Source: Oscarella lobularis (taxonomy: Eukaryota > Porifera > Homoscleromorpha > Homosclerophorida > Oscarellidae). Taken from it: DNA of 64,000 nucleotides. Below, piece after piece: positions 46,864 to 58,802 of the stretch (position 1 is its first letter; each line of letters opens with the position of its first letter). The notes beneath the pieces were generated by a model. That model saw only the letters and a list, made by a program, of their open reading frames with translations, ran no database searches and was not told where the DNA came from. A program made the translations under genes and the position numbers. Location: contig NC_089179.1 of the NCBI RefSeq assembly GCF_947507565.1, positions 1,612,001-1,676,000 of the forward strand, read 5' to 3'.

Positions 46864-48736
46864 TTACTTTTTCTTTTGTTCCTGTCGGGGTTTGAGCTTC
46901 TTGCGCGCGTTGTCGTCCTTCGCTTGCGCTAGCAGGGGAAAATAAGACAGGTATGAGCTCGTTGTTCCTAATCCCAGACTATAAAGTTCAGGAAGGGTCG
47001 ACGCTCGCCGTCGGGTTAACGGAAGGAGACTGTCATTGGACGCCGGTCCTCTTTGCTCGCCGCCTCTACCAATTCCCCGCGTAGGAAACGGGTCGTTGGC
47101 ATCGTCGTCATCGTCTTCCTCGTCGTCCTCCGCCTTCTTCTCAATGTTGAATCTCACGTGTGGAGCGGGGCCTGCAGCAATTGACGTCGACGACTTCTCT
47201 GCCGTTCTGTTGTCCTTTCTCGACTCGGTGAGAACGTCATTGTCACCCCCGTCGCCTAGTAGTTTTCCACTCCTGTCGCCTTTTGACCTTTGTAGAGGTG
47301 GGAGCCTACCAAACGGCTTCATAATTCCCTTTGGCTTTGCAGAGGTGCCGGCACCGTCTTCTAGACTATTACTGCCTATTCCTTCCATTTCTGTGCCTCC
47401 TTTACCTCCTGTATTTCCTCTATCTTTTGTTCTTGTTGTTGACGTGAGTTCATTTTCTGCAGTGGCGAAACTGTTCTCCCCAGCACGACTGCCGCCAGAT
47501 TGACTCTTCTCTCCCTGGGCTCCTGTCAGAATGTTGACACTGTCGGCACCGTCACCGTGTGTACCGCCACGAGATTTAAGCCGTGAATTTGACGACAATG
47601 ACGACCGGTTTCCGGATGCCCCAAGATAATCGTTTCTTTTGACATCTGCGAGGGCACCGCCTCCTCCTCCAGCATCCATTTTTCCGTCATCGCTTTCCAG
47701 CTTATCTCGCCCTCGTCCAACTCCGCTTGAATTAGCACCATTGACATTTTTATCATCATCATCATCATCATTTGACCGATTTTCTCCTTTGTTTGCCCAA
47801 CCACTGTCACCGTTCTCGGTGCACTTTTCACAGTCGTCACCGCCGGACACCAGCGACTTCGTACGTCGTTGCACTGAAGAGCCGTATCCGTTGCCGCTCA
47901 TTGTCGTCGAATCTATTTCATCGTCTTCGTCAACGGCGGCAAGTTCGCTTTCTGCAGTGTTCCGGCGGCCTCTTCGACTTTGCCGTCTTCCGGTTCCTGT
48001 TCCGCCGACGACGTCGTCCTCGTCGTCGTCTTTGCCGTCGCCACCATCGCTCCTTTTAGTAGTCCCTTGAAGCCTGTCATTACCAAAGTTACCTCCGACT
48101 CTGGCGGCTGGCTGTTTTCTCTCGTATCTCTCAAGCACTCGTTCGAATTGAGCCGTCGTAGGTCGTGCTTTGCGATTGGCTCGATTGCCCATCATTGCGG
48201 TGAACTGTTTTCGCAGCCAGTCCAACTTCTCCGCTTTATTCTGCAAAAAAAAAGAGAGAAAATAAATAGACGTTTATTTGAAAATCTCCGCCGAGTCGTC
48301 GAACCACAAGATGTATCGGAATCTGTCTGATGATCAGCACGTTTCGAAGTTTTCTACTCCAATAGCTGTCCGGATCGAATTCTGCCATTATTTCTTCCCA
48401 TTCGTCGTCGTCGCTACTTCCGCCATCCGACTCGCTCTCGTCGCCGCCGTCCAGCCAACCGCCGACGACCGGACGCGGCGGCACTCCGGGATAAACGCGT
48501 CGTTTTAGCGGATCGTTGTAGACGGGAGATCGAACGACCGTGTTATCGCATCGACTCAACGGCGCCGACTTGACGCGTCGCCGCGGTTGAATGGACTGCT
48601 TACGTCGATTCCAAGTTTCGTCGGGAGACCCATAGGAAGACGGCAGAGTCGTTAGAAGCGCTCTACGACGTTCGGATTGCAGTGCGGGAAGAGCAGAAGA
48701 AATTCTATTACTCGAACCCCATCGAGGTTTATCCAC
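46864..48736 (-). CDS. hypothetical large disordered protein
   Basis: Two exons. Exon 1 (from ATG 48736) encodes MDKPRWGSSNRIS, a basic Ser/Arg stretch, an acidic DGGSSDDDEWEEIMAEFDPDSYWS and IPIHLVVRRLGG. Exon 2 (460 codons) begins NKAEKLDWLRKQFTAMM and is otherwise almost wholly low-complexity: Gly, Ser, Asp and Asn runs, with PHVRFNIEKK near residue 500 and a short C-terminal LPELYSLGLG. The donor of the single intron is uncertain (two in-phase GTs). No family recognised. The two short ordered blocks (EIMAEFDPDSYW and EKLDWLRKQFTAMM) are the likely conserved parts. Confidence 0.6.
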
Positions 48737-48955
48737 AGTGAGACTAGTTTTCTACGTGAAAGAGATCATTCGACGTCGGCGTTGCGATTATATAAGAGTG
48801 CCGTACTCGGCCCTGAGACGAAGCCGTCAGCGGTCGAGACATGGACAATGCCCGCGAAAGAATCAGTCTCACGTGAGAGATCTGTGCGATAGTAGAGGCA
48901 CGCGCTGACGTGGAGAAAAACAAGTGGAAAATTTCGTTTTTACGTTGGAAATTCG

Positions 48956-50687
48956 TTAGAAGTCTGCTTCGATTGTGCCGCCGTCGGTGTCGTCATTAAA
49001 TCGGATGCGTCGCAATTGAACCCCGTTTGCTTTGGCTGTGGAAGTGATAGGCTCTTCAGGAACGGTCCAGCTTTGTTCGTCTTCAAAGAGCTGATCTTCG
49101 TCGTCTTCGAGTGTATCAAGACACGGAATCAATGCCAAAAGACCTATAACGACATCGATCGACTATAACCGTTTACTCTTCTGCTTCGAATACCTGTCAA
49201 GAGTCCTCCCACGATAGCGATACCAAGAGTCGATCCGAGAGCGGCGAGTTGAAACAGGGCTTGCGCGCTTTGCGATCGTCCGTCGCCGGCCTCGACGTTC
49301 CATCCGAGCGCTTGGAGTCGCACCAGTTCGCTGTCGGACGCATTCGACGGCGCTATCGCGGGAAAAATTTCCCAGAACGTTTCGCCGTAGCGCATGCTGT
49401 CGACGGTAACGATGGAAATCATTGCGCCGACCGCGCCAATGATACCGGGCATTCCGTGGAGATTGTGAACGCCGCACGTGTCGTGAATTTTCCACTTGCG
49501 CGTGATAGCGGGCTGTATGAACGCGTAGCCGAGCACGGTGATCGTTCCGGCGAATGCACCGACGAGCAGGGCGCCCCACGGTTCGATCATGAAATCCGCC
49601 GTGTTGCCGATTGCCACGCCGCCGGCTAGGGTCGCGTATTGCACGTGGACCATTTCGAATTTTCCGTGTCGATTCGTCAACTGGGAGAAGACAAAGGCGG
49701 CGAGAACGCTCGCCGAGAGCGAGTAGTACGTGTTGACGACGGCGCGATGTCGTGCCGAGCCGGCGCCGGCCGTCAGCAAGGCTCCGTTGAAACTCGGCCA
49801 ATATATCCACAAGAAAATGGTTCCTGAGAACGAAATTCACTTTTGCGCACGGTCAAGTGAAGATGGATTACCGATGAGAGCGAGCTGATCCGAATGATAG
49901 GTCGACCCTTCCTTGGTGTCGCCCTTTCGAACTTTACTCTTGTCTAAAATGAAAGCGACGGCTAAGCCGAAGTAGGCTCCAAACGTGTGGACGAATATCG
50001 AATTGCCGGCATCGACAGCCTAGAAGCAGGGATTGTCATAGGCGAACTTCGTCTGCCCTCCCCATACCTTGAGATAATGTGTGCCGACCATAAAGGAAAT
50101 TCCGTAGAATATCACTTCGAAGAATGCAATGAAAATCAGCTGCCCGGCCGTCACTTTACCTAGGACGGCACCGAACGTTATCATGACGGCTGCTGCAGTG
50201 AAATCGGCCTCAATCAAACTAAATATGAACTATAAATATTTTCGTGAGATCAATCGAATTTGGTTTCCTACGTCTTGATGTCGATTTCGACGTCTTTTTC
50301 GAAACCGTCCGGAGCCAAGGCAAAGAAACCATTTACAAGTGTCGCCCACTGTATCACAAACGCTCCGACGAGAAAGTTATAGCCAATACTGCTGAAACCG
50401 TGCCGTTTCAAAAACGTCATGAGAAAACCGAATCCGATGAACATCATGACGTGGACGTCTTGAAAATTCGGATAATGGAACTCGACGTCATTGGGTGCCT
50501 TTGGCTTCGGTTGACGAGTGAACGTGAGGGTCGTATCGTTACCGTTCGACCCCGCCTCCTCCGTTTCGTACGGCGTTTGGACGGATCGGCTACGGTATTG
50601 CGTGAAGACGGCGAAGAGTGCGATGAAAATCGCCTCGAAGAAGACGAGCAAGATGGCGAACTTTCGCTTGGCAAAGTACGCTGCCAT
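48956..50687 (-). CDS. Rh-type ammonium transporter, copy A
   Basis: Rh glycoprotein of the Amt/Rh/Mep ammonia-channel family (RHAG/RHBG/RHCG type). Twelve membrane helices are implied. Signatures: [60 protein letters not shown] with the first pore His, [24 protein letters not shown] and [17 protein letters not shown] with the second pore His. The large luminal loop between helices 1 and 2 carries N-x-T sites. The C-terminal tail has [14 protein letters not shown], also present in copy B. Seven or so exons at the same positions as copy B. Confidence 0.93.
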
Positions 50688-50908
50688 GACGACGTTGACG
50701 ATCGGAGGGAAGACAAGGCGTTTTCAACTGCGAGGCGTGCGCATGTAAAAACGCGTGGGTGCACCAAGGGGGGGGAACACTTCGCATCAACATTGTATAG
50801 CAAGCGATTCGTGCGCGCGAATGATCAATACAACAGCAGCAGAAATCAAAGTGGAGTGGAAAGAACACAAAGAATTCAAATCCATCTATCAATTGGTCAT
50901 GCAGTCTA

Positions 50909-52650
50909 CTACACGGAGCTCTGGGCCGAATTCACGTGAACGTAGCGCGTTTTTAGAGTGCTATTCTCCATGTGACGTCTGACGACTGCCTGAATGTCAT
51001 ACGTCAATTCTTCGGGCACTTCCCAGTTCTGTTCGTCTTCAAAGAGCCGATCGTCCTCGTCGGGAACAGGGCCGAGACAGGGAAGCATGGCAAGACAACC
51101 TGAAGGAACCTCTTTATTATTCATTGCCTCCATGGACTATTATACTCCTCACCAGCCACAGCTCCGCCGATTATAGCCAAAGCCAACGTGACACCCAGAG
51201 TAGCCAGCTGATAGACGGCCTGAACGGAAGCCGATCGTCCATCGCCCGTCTCTATCTCCCATCCAGCGTGATGCAGTTCAATTAGCGCCGTTTGGTTTAT
51301 CGGCGCTCGAGCTCCAAAGACCTCGTACAGGCCGTTTCCGTACTTGTCGTCGTCGACAACAATAATTGCTATCATAGCCGCAATGGCCCCGAAAACGCCG
51401 GGCATGCCGTGGAGATTGTGGACGCCGCACGTGTCGTGAATGCGAAGTCGTTTCAGAATGAACGGCTGGATGTAGACGTAGCCGACGACGCTGATGCATC
51501 CGGCCAAGAAGCCGACGAGCGACGCGCCCCAAATTCCAACGACAAAATTCGCTGCGTTACCAATGGCAACGCCACCTGCAAGCGTCGCATTTTGCACGTG
51601 AACCATTTCGAATTTTCCGCGCTTGTTGAGAAGCTGCGACACGATGAAGGACGAGGCGACCGACGCGGCGAGAGAGAAATAGGTATTGACGACGGCTCGA
51701 TGGCGAACCGAATGCGTTGCCAGGGCGCCGTTGAAACTGGGCCAGAACATCCAGAGAAAAATGGTACCTGTGAGGAGGAGAAAAAAATCGAGTGACTGTG
51801 TGAAGACCATATATCACTGGATGTCAATAACCAATCATCGAAAAGACGTCGGAGTGATAGACAGACGACTCTTTCTCCTGTCCCTCCTGGGCGCGTTTCT
51901 TGCTCAGGACTCCGGCGAGCGAGAGTCCGAAGTAGGCGCCGAACGAGTGAATGAGCATCGACCCGCCAATATCGACCGCCTAATCAAAATGTAGGTATGT
52001 GGGGGGCGTGGAGAGGGCGTGTCCGAGTACGTGAAAATAATGCTCGCCGATCATGACGTTCAAGCCGTAGAAAATGACCTCGACGAAAGCGACGACGAGC
52101 AGCTGCGACGGACTGATCTTGCCGAGAACGGCGCCGAATGTGATCATGACGGCGGCCGCCGCAAAATCGGACAGGATCAAACTAAAGAGAAGCTCGATAA
52201 ACACAAACGGGCGCGTCCGGTTCACAGTAAAGTGTTAGATTACCTTTGTATATCGACTTCCAACTCGTCGAATCCGTGCGGCACGAGTGCGAAGAAGCCG
52301 TTGGCCAGCGTCGCCCACTGTATGACGAATGCGCCGAGGAGAAAGTTGACGCCGACGCTGCTGAAGCTGTAGCGCTTGAGGAAGGTCATGAGAAAACCGA
52401 AGCCGATGAACATCATGACGTGAACGTCCTGGAAGACGGCGTAGTAGTCGTCGATGTAGTTGGCCGACGGTCTCGGAAATCTTCCCGAAGACGACGCATT
52501 CGGGTTTCTATCCGGTTCGGCGTTGTCGGATGCCGTCGTTTGGACGAGGCCGTCCTGCGAGCGACCGTAGTTGGCGAATAGGCCGAATAGGACGAGGAAT
52601 AGGAGTTCGAACGCGCCGAGAAGTAACGCGAAGGTCACTCGCTGCGACAT
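50909..52650 (-). CDS. Rh-type ammonium transporter, copy B
   Basis: Tandem paralogue of copy A, same strand, 222 bp upstream of its start. Starts [22 protein letters not shown]. It shares all Rh motifs: [47 protein letters not shown] (pore His), [43 protein letters not shown] (pore His) and the tail [14 protein letters not shown]. It differs most in the first extracellular loop and in the distal tail (NSAQSSV end). The conserved exon structure and tail show a local gene duplication. Confidence 0.93.
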
Positions 52651-52792
52651 TTAGGCGATTTTTCCTGCTTGACGTGCGAAGGGCGAAAGGGGAAACGTCA
52701 CGTGATCGTGGGTAGTTAGCGCAGCTTCCGTAATAAGCGAAATTCAATTAGACTATCGCTTCAGTGAAGAAACATAAACAGCTTTTATTCTA

Positions 52793-55653
52793 CTACGATA
52801 GCATCTCCGTTTCCAATGGATCGTCATTGGTAAGAAACTCGTAGTAGTCGTCATTGTCGATTAGATGATCGCCTCCCGCGTAGTAGTTTTCAGGCTCGTC
52901 GGACAACTCTTCCTCCTCGCTATCAAAGTCTTAAAAGAAAGAGAAAAAAACGTGTTGAGAAGGAAGTAAGGTCGTTCGACGGTCACCTGAGAAAATCTCC
53001 TCGTTGTCACGCGCAGAAGTGACAAAGAAGACCTCGAGACCACTGCTTCGTTCTGCGAGCCTTTCGAGCTCTTTTCTTCCTCGCTCGCTGAAAGACATTT
53101 CACTGACAGTCACCTCGAGTTTATGAGGAGTCGTTGCAGCTGAAGTGCGAGCGAGCAAGCTGTCGACCAGCCTATCGCCAATACTGTCGCAACCGCTCAC
53201 GTTCAGGTTCTCCAGTCTGGTGCACTCGCTCACAATGCGGGAAAGACCTAAATTGGCGCATAGAAAAGAAAGAAGGGGGCGTGCAAGTCTCACTTGCTGA
53301 TGTCAAAAAATGACAATGTTTAGCAGATAGCGTCCGTAGCGATTCCAGACACGCCAGTTCAATACAAGAAGCATCCGTCAACTGATAGAACACCGTGTTC
53401 GATGATGAGTTAAATAAACAAGGCAGGGTGTCTCACGGAAGTAACCAAGCTGATGTTTAGCGATTCCAACAGAAAGCAGTTGCTCAGACACTTGACGCCG
53501 TCATCTGTGACGTTTCTACACTGACTTACATCCAACGTACTAGAAAGAAGAGTCAGTTCAGTTGTCAATCTGCCACGCCTTTCTCTTACCGAAGCAAGCG
53601 ACAATAGAACGCAATAACCGAAAGCCAACAATCGTCAACTGCGTCATTTCGACTTACGTTGAGTTCCACCTGAGAGATTCATAATACAAAGCGGAAGACA
53701 AGGGCCACTCGACTGACGTGTACCAAATTTGGAAGACGTTTTAATTCAATAAATCTCACTAACAAGGTACGAAAACGTTTCCATGAGGCATACAGTAAAT
53801 TCAAAACGTAATACCTTTAGGGCAATTACTCATCTTGAGGTGTGTGAGTGGGAACTTGAGAAAGACGTATAGGGCACCATTAATTAAAGCAAAACTATTT
53901 AGGTACCTTTACTATTTCCCTAGCAGCGCTATCGGTCAGTTGAACGCAACCAGACACATCAACGCGAGTCAGCGCGCAACCTGCTCTATTTAAAAATTGA
54001 AACGCATCATCCGTTACCTGAAGCAAGACAAAAAAAGGTGGGCTCTGCAGTTCTAATCCAGTACGACTACTTTGTGACATTGTGATAGCAAGACAGTCGT
54101 AAGATTGGGTCCAGCAACAAAAAAGCACTAGTGTAAGTCATTTCAAACTGATCTACTCTGTACAGAACGTCTTGTACCTTGCCGGTGAATTTCATGCAGC
54201 CTTCAAAATCGATAACGCGCAGGTTAGGACACCTGCGAAAGATCCACCAAAGGCTATTAAATTAGAGAAGTTGTACGCAAAAAATCTAAGACGATCAAAC
54301 GAGTACTGTAACGAACCATTTCTCTCCCGCAGAAAAACATCGTCGGAGTCGAACTACCTGTCATCAAAGAAGCATGATGCAACACAAATATGTGACGTTG
54401 CGTTGGGCCACCTCCAGTTTCTTGCAATTTTCCACGAGAAACTTTACCGATTGGACCGTGACGGATACTCCGGATAAATCGAGCTCCTCGAGACTTTTGC
54501 ACGTATTGCCTGCAAGACCGAATAAAGGCATTTCGCAAACTATTATAACCTAAATCTTTTTTTTTGACTAGCCTATCACGAGGAGACAGTAGTCAGTCAG
54601 GCATCTAGAACACGACGACAGATCGAGAATCTTCAGTCCTCTGCACCCACGTTTCACAACAATCGAGTCAAAGATCTTGTCCGTCAGAACTAAAGAAATG
54701 CGAATGAGCAGAGAACGCGCACGCACGTGTTACACTCACCGCCTTGGGAAAGACTAAAACTATTGCGAAAGTTGAGACGAGACTTTGATTTCCAAAGACA
54801 CAAGGCGAGTGATCTCCAACGCTTGCAGACTACAATAGAAAATCAAGCAAGGTGAACCTGCCTAACTAACTAGACACCTAAGTGCAGACCTCTCTCTAAA
54901 CAAATAATTTCTCTTATGTCGAGATAGGAAAAAATAGAGAGAAGCACGTCGTCATTCAGCGGAACGTCACTGTCATCAGACAGCTGTAAGGAAAACGGCG
55001 ATTCGTCATTCTCCAGATCTTCATTTGTTATTTTCTTGAGTGCAGCTCGTCGTGACATTTCAGCAGCGGAAACGTTCATCTTCCTTTAGGATAATGATTC
55101 GCTGACACTACGCCTTCTTATCTTCCGTTTTACCTGCCGTCCAATTCGAGTTGCTCGGGTGACGCAGCCAAGGCGCGCCGAACCGATTCTTTATCATAGA
55201 ACGCCACAAAACCGAATCTAAAATATATTCAAAGTTCTCAAAGACGGCAGTCGACTAATCTTACCCCTTGGATACACCGGATCTGCGTTTCTTGATAATG
55301 CAAGCGCGTTGAACCGAGCCAAAAGACGAAAAGAATTTTTTCAAGGAATGAAAATCAACCTTTTCGACGTCAAAAAAATCAAATTCAAAGAGTCAGACTA
55401 TCTACCGTACGGAGTAGCTGATGTTGCCAACAAATATTCGCGACGACTCGACGTGCTTTTGGGAACGACTTCCGGCGATCCTCTCACGTTTTCTACGACG
55501 AGGATCGTGGGAGAGGTCGCGCGTACGAGGTACGGCTTCCGCTCGGTGGAGAATTCCGGTTCTCGACGCGGCGCCCTCGCTGACCAAGCTAAGACCACTT
55601 TTTTCTGAGTTCAAATTGAGCTGCTTTAGTTTCTGCAGGCCTCGTGTCGTCAT
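52793..55653 (-). CDS. RRM + F-box + leucine-rich-repeat fusion protein
   Basis: Exon 1 (ATG 55653) has a ~65-residue basic leader and RNP2 (SRIFVGNISYS). Exon 2 gives VDFHSLKKFFSSFGSVQRACIIKKRRSG..SKG, and exon 3 gives RNP1-like FGFVAFYDKESVRRALAASP..LELDGR. Splicing a ~48-nt GT-AG intron (55132 to ~55085) continues in frame as K-MNVSAAEMSRR, completing beta-4 of the RRM. It then enters the F-box (DVPLNDDVLLSIFSYLDIREIICLERVC..W) and about nine LRRs (LDLSGVSVT, LTRVDVSGCVQLTDSAARE, LDVSQCRNVTDDGVKCLSN, LNVSGCDSIGDRLVDSL). An acidic C-terminal tail follows. F-box/LRR proteins are SCF substrate receptors; an RRM on one is unusual. The F-box part has its own ATG (55079), so two separate genes remain possible. 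Confidence 0.7.
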
Positions 55654-55751
55654 TATTTACGTGGCGACGCGCGTTACAGTGTACGGGAATCCACATCAAT
55701 GCGTGCGACGATATTTTTGAGGATATTTTTTGAGGACTGTTATGATATGAA

Positions 55752-56883
55752 ATGGCCGCCTTTCATCGCCGTTGCGGACAGAATATTCGGCTGACGAAAG
55801 AGAACACGGTCGCGCGTCGCGTGGATAGCTACAACCAAGGCGTAGTGTACAGCGCCGAACCGCTCGAGTTAGGGGAAGTCTTCTCCGTTCGAATCGACGA
55901 AAAGGAAGGCGGATGGGCCGGCGGCTTTGTAAGGAAGATGTTCGGGGAGGAATGCCTACCTTTTGGGAGGTTATAGAAGATAAATACTGTAGGGTGATCG
56001 CTAATATAAATAAATAAATAAATAAATAAATTAGAACGCGTCTTCCTTTACAAAAAACGATACCAAATGGTTAGAAGTTCATTATTTGTACGCCATTGTT
56101 ATAGTTCTAATTCCTGATTAATTAATTAAATCAATGTTTGGGGTTCCTATCAAGCAAAGGATCGTACTTATAATCTCTCCTTTTCAGAGCATGGGTGTAT
56201 GTACCTGGGATCCGGAAGTGACGGCCGTGCCCAGCGGCGTATTGTACAACACTCGGAAAGACCTCTGGGTTCTCTCCGGCAGTACATTGCATCACAATCG
56301 CGAAGAATCCAACTACTCTAACGTTCACCTCGAGGCATTGAGTCCCGGCGACGTCGTCGGAGTCACGGTGACCGGCGACGGAGAGCTTCACTTCATTGTT
56401 AACGGAGACGATAAGGGAGCGGCTGCCTATGGTTTGCCCGTCGACGCGTCCATGTGGATGATAGGGGATATATACGGCCAATCGAAGCAGATCACCGCGG
56501 AAGTAGATTCTTCATCTCGTAAGCGCTTAGGAATTAGTGCACAACTACACGTGTGTGCGAGGTTTTTATATGTAGGAGATTTGGTTATGGCTGAAGACTT
56601 GGCCGAAGAGGTCGAGGAAGCGGAGGCGGAGGCGGAGGCCGGCAGTAGTCAGTCCATGCTGCACGTTCAAGTACCGCACAACGTCTTTGGCAGTTCCGGT
56701 GTCTTTCAAATTCCCGTTCACATGGCTGGGCCAGTTGTTGGCGGCGGCGGCGGCGGCGGCGGCGCCGTTAGCGGTGGTGTTAGCTCCTTGGCAATATCCG
56801 CGCCTCCTCCGTCGTTGGCAAAATCAAAAACGTCGAAGACTCGCAAAAAGCTCAAGGCAAAAGACGAAGGAGTGACGGGCTGA
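55752..56883 (+). CDS. Neuralized-homology-repeat (NHR) protein, copy A
   Basis: One NHR domain: FHRRCGQNIRLTKENTVARRVDSYNQGVVYSAEPLELGEVFSVRIDEKEGGWAGGF in exon 1, and SMGVCTWDPEVTAVPSG, WVLSGSTLHHN, LSPGDVVGVTVTGDGELHFIVNGDDKG and YGLPVDASMWMIGDIYG in exon 2. NHR domains bind partners of Neuralized-type proteins. No RING or SOCS box follows; instead a Glu-rich stretch, a Gly run and a Lys-rich tail ending DEGVTG. The exon 2/3 splice joins EVDSSS to RDLVMAED. Intron 1 contains an AAAT microsatellite. It shares its promoter with the RRM exon 98 bp away. Confidence 0.82.
56006..56031. repeat. AAAT microsatellite in intron 1 of NHR copy A
   Basis: Six AAAT/TAAA units. The copy in duplication unit B (near 57778) is shorter, so this is a length-variable site. 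Confidence 0.75.
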
Positions 56884-57018
56884 CACGCGCACGCGAGTGA
56901 TAAGAAAAGAAAAATCGTTACGATTATTTTCCAAATGCTGCACGTGTTATTGCACGTGCACTGCTAAAATAGAAACATCGGGCTCAATAGCCAATCAACA
57001 ACGTGCACCACGTGTACC

Positions 57019-57120
57019 ATGGCGTTTCTTGCGACGAAACTCGTTCTTTTCGCGGCTCTAATCGTCGTTGCCGAATCGGCAGCGAAAAGATCCGTTTTAC
57101 AATTCGAGTTGCTCGAGTGA
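57019..57120 (+). pseudogene. orphan ERp29 signal-peptide exon left by the duplication
   Basis: MAFLATKLVLFAALIVVAES differs by three residues from the ERp29 signal peptide at 58803. After AAKRSV it runs across the duplication junction into RRM-antisense sequence and stops at TGA (57118-57120), leaving a 33-codon frame. The ATG context and promoter are preserved, so a tiny secreted peptide could be made, but it is most simply a truncated copy. Confidence 0.7.
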
Positions 57121-57366
57121 TGCAGCCAAGGCGCGCCGAACCGATTCTTTATCATAAAACGTCACAAAACCGAATCTAAAATATATTCAAAGTTCTCAAA
57201 GAGGGCAGTCGACTAACCTTACCCCTTGGATACACCGGATCTGCGTTTCTTGATAATGCAAGCGCGTTAAACCGAGCCAAAAGACGAAAAGAATTTTTTC
57301 AACGAATGAAAATCAACCTTTTCGGCGTCAAAAAAATTAAATTCAAAGAGTCAGACTATCTACCGG
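57093..57366 (-). pseudogene. broken copy of the RRM exons
   Basis: Matches the RRM of the fusion gene (FGFV..FYDKESVRRALAA, KKRRSGVSKG). A C-to-T change makes a TAA stop after FGSV, the RNP2 exon is deleted, and the donor linking to the F-box is gone. It cannot encode an RRM. Confidence 0.8.
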
Positions 57367-57527
57367 GCGCCCTCGCTGACCAAGCTAAGACCACTTTTTC
57401 TGAGTTCAAATTGTGCTGCTTTAGTTTCTGTAGGCCTCGTGTCGTCATTATTTACGTGGCGACGCGCGTTAGTGTACGGGAATCGATATCAATGCGACGA
57501 TATTTTTGAGGACTGTTATGATATGAA

Positions 57528-58666
57528 ATGGCCGCCTTTCATCGCCGTTGCGGACAGAATATTCGGCTGACGAAAGAGAACACGGTCGCGCGTCGCGTGG
57601 ATAGCTACAACCGAGGCGTAGTGTACAGCGCCGAACCGCTCGAGTTAGGGGAAGTCTTCTCCGTTCGAATCGACGAAAAGGAAGGCGGATGGGCCGGCGG
57701 CTTTGTAAGGAAGATGTTCGGGGAGGAATGCCTACCTTTTGGGAGGTTATAGGAGATAAATAGGGTGATCGCTAATATAAATAAATAAATAAATTAGAAC
57801 GCGTCTTCCTTTACATAAAAACTATACCAATGGTTAGAAGTTCATTAATTGCACGTCATTGTTATAGTTCTAATTCCTGATTAATTAATTAATTTGATGT
57901 TCGGGATTACTATCAAGCAAAGGATTGTACTTATAATCTCTCCTTTTAGAGAATGGGTGTATGTACCTGTGATCCGGAAGTGACGGCCGTGCCCAGCGGC
58001 GTATTGGACGTGTACAATCAGGAAGACCACTGGGTTCTCTCCGGCAGTACATTGCATCACAATCGCGAAGAATCCAACTACTCTAACGTTCACCTCGAGG
58101 CATTGAGTCCCGGCGACGTCGTCGGAGTCACGGTGACCGGCGACGGAGAGCTTCACTTCATTGTTAACGGAGACGATAAGGGAGCGGCTGCCTATGGTTT
58201 GCCCGTCGACGCGTCCATGTGGATGATAGGGGATATATACGGCCAATCGAAGCAGATCACCGCGGAAGTAGATTCTTCATCTCGTAAGCGCTTAGGAATT
58301 AGTGCACAACTACACGTGTGTGCGAGGTTTTTATATGTAGGAGATTTGGTTATGGCTGAAGACTTGGCCGAAGAGGTCGAGGAAGCGGAGGCGGAGGCGG
58401 AGGCCGGCAGTAGTCAGTCCATGCTGCACGTTCAAGTACCGCACAATGTCTTTGGCAGTTCTGGCGTCTTTCAAATTCCCGTTCACATGGCTGGGCCGGT
58501 TGTTGTTGGCGGCGGCGGCGGCGCCGTTAGCGGTGGTGTTAGCTCGTTGGCAAAATCCGCGCGGCCGCCTCCTCCGCCGTCGGCAAAATCAAAAACGTCG
58601 AAGACTCGCAAAAAGCCCAAGGCAAAAGACGGCGATCCGTACTTATTCGAAGGAGTGACGGGCTGA
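57528..58666 (+). CDS. Neuralized-homology-repeat (NHR) protein, copy B
   Basis: Near-identical to copy A: same exon 1 up to GGWAGGF, then RMGVCTCDPEVTAVPSG and the same LSPGDVVGVTVTGDGELHF and MWMIGDIYG blocks. Differences cluster after VPSGVL (VYNQEDHW here), in the Gly run (shorter) and in the tail, which keeps a DPYLF insert before EGVTG. All frames and splice sites are intact, so both copies look functional. The promoter side has lost the divergent RRM gene, so its regulation may differ from copy A. Confidence 0.82.
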
Positions 58667-58802
58667 CGCGCACGCGAGTGATAAGAAAAGAAAAATCGTT
58701 ACGATTATTTTCCAAATGCTGCACGTGTTATTGCACGTGCACTGCTAAAATAGAAATAGAAACATCGGGCTCAATAGCCAATCAACGTGTACCACGTGTA
58801 CC

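Larger units (their letters stand above)
55125..57091. repeat. tandem duplication, unit A
   Basis: First copy of a ~1.9-kb unit. It spans the 5' part of the RRM-F-box gene, the shared promoter, the complete Neuralized-repeat gene A and the first 80 bp of an ERp29-like gene. It is highly similar to unit B over its whole length except for indels. Confidence 0.85.

Noticed and set aside
47630-48070. Plus-strand Ser/Pro-rich ORFs opposite the disordered protein
   Set aside because: They mirror the Gly/Asp/Ser runs of the minus-strand gene. The minus-strand frame is longer and has an ordered start, although neither strand shows a known family, so this is the least secure rejection.
54870-55079. 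F-box gene starting at its own ATG 55079 as a separate gene
   Set aside because: Not excluded, but the phase match that completes the RRM last strand made the fusion the preferred model.
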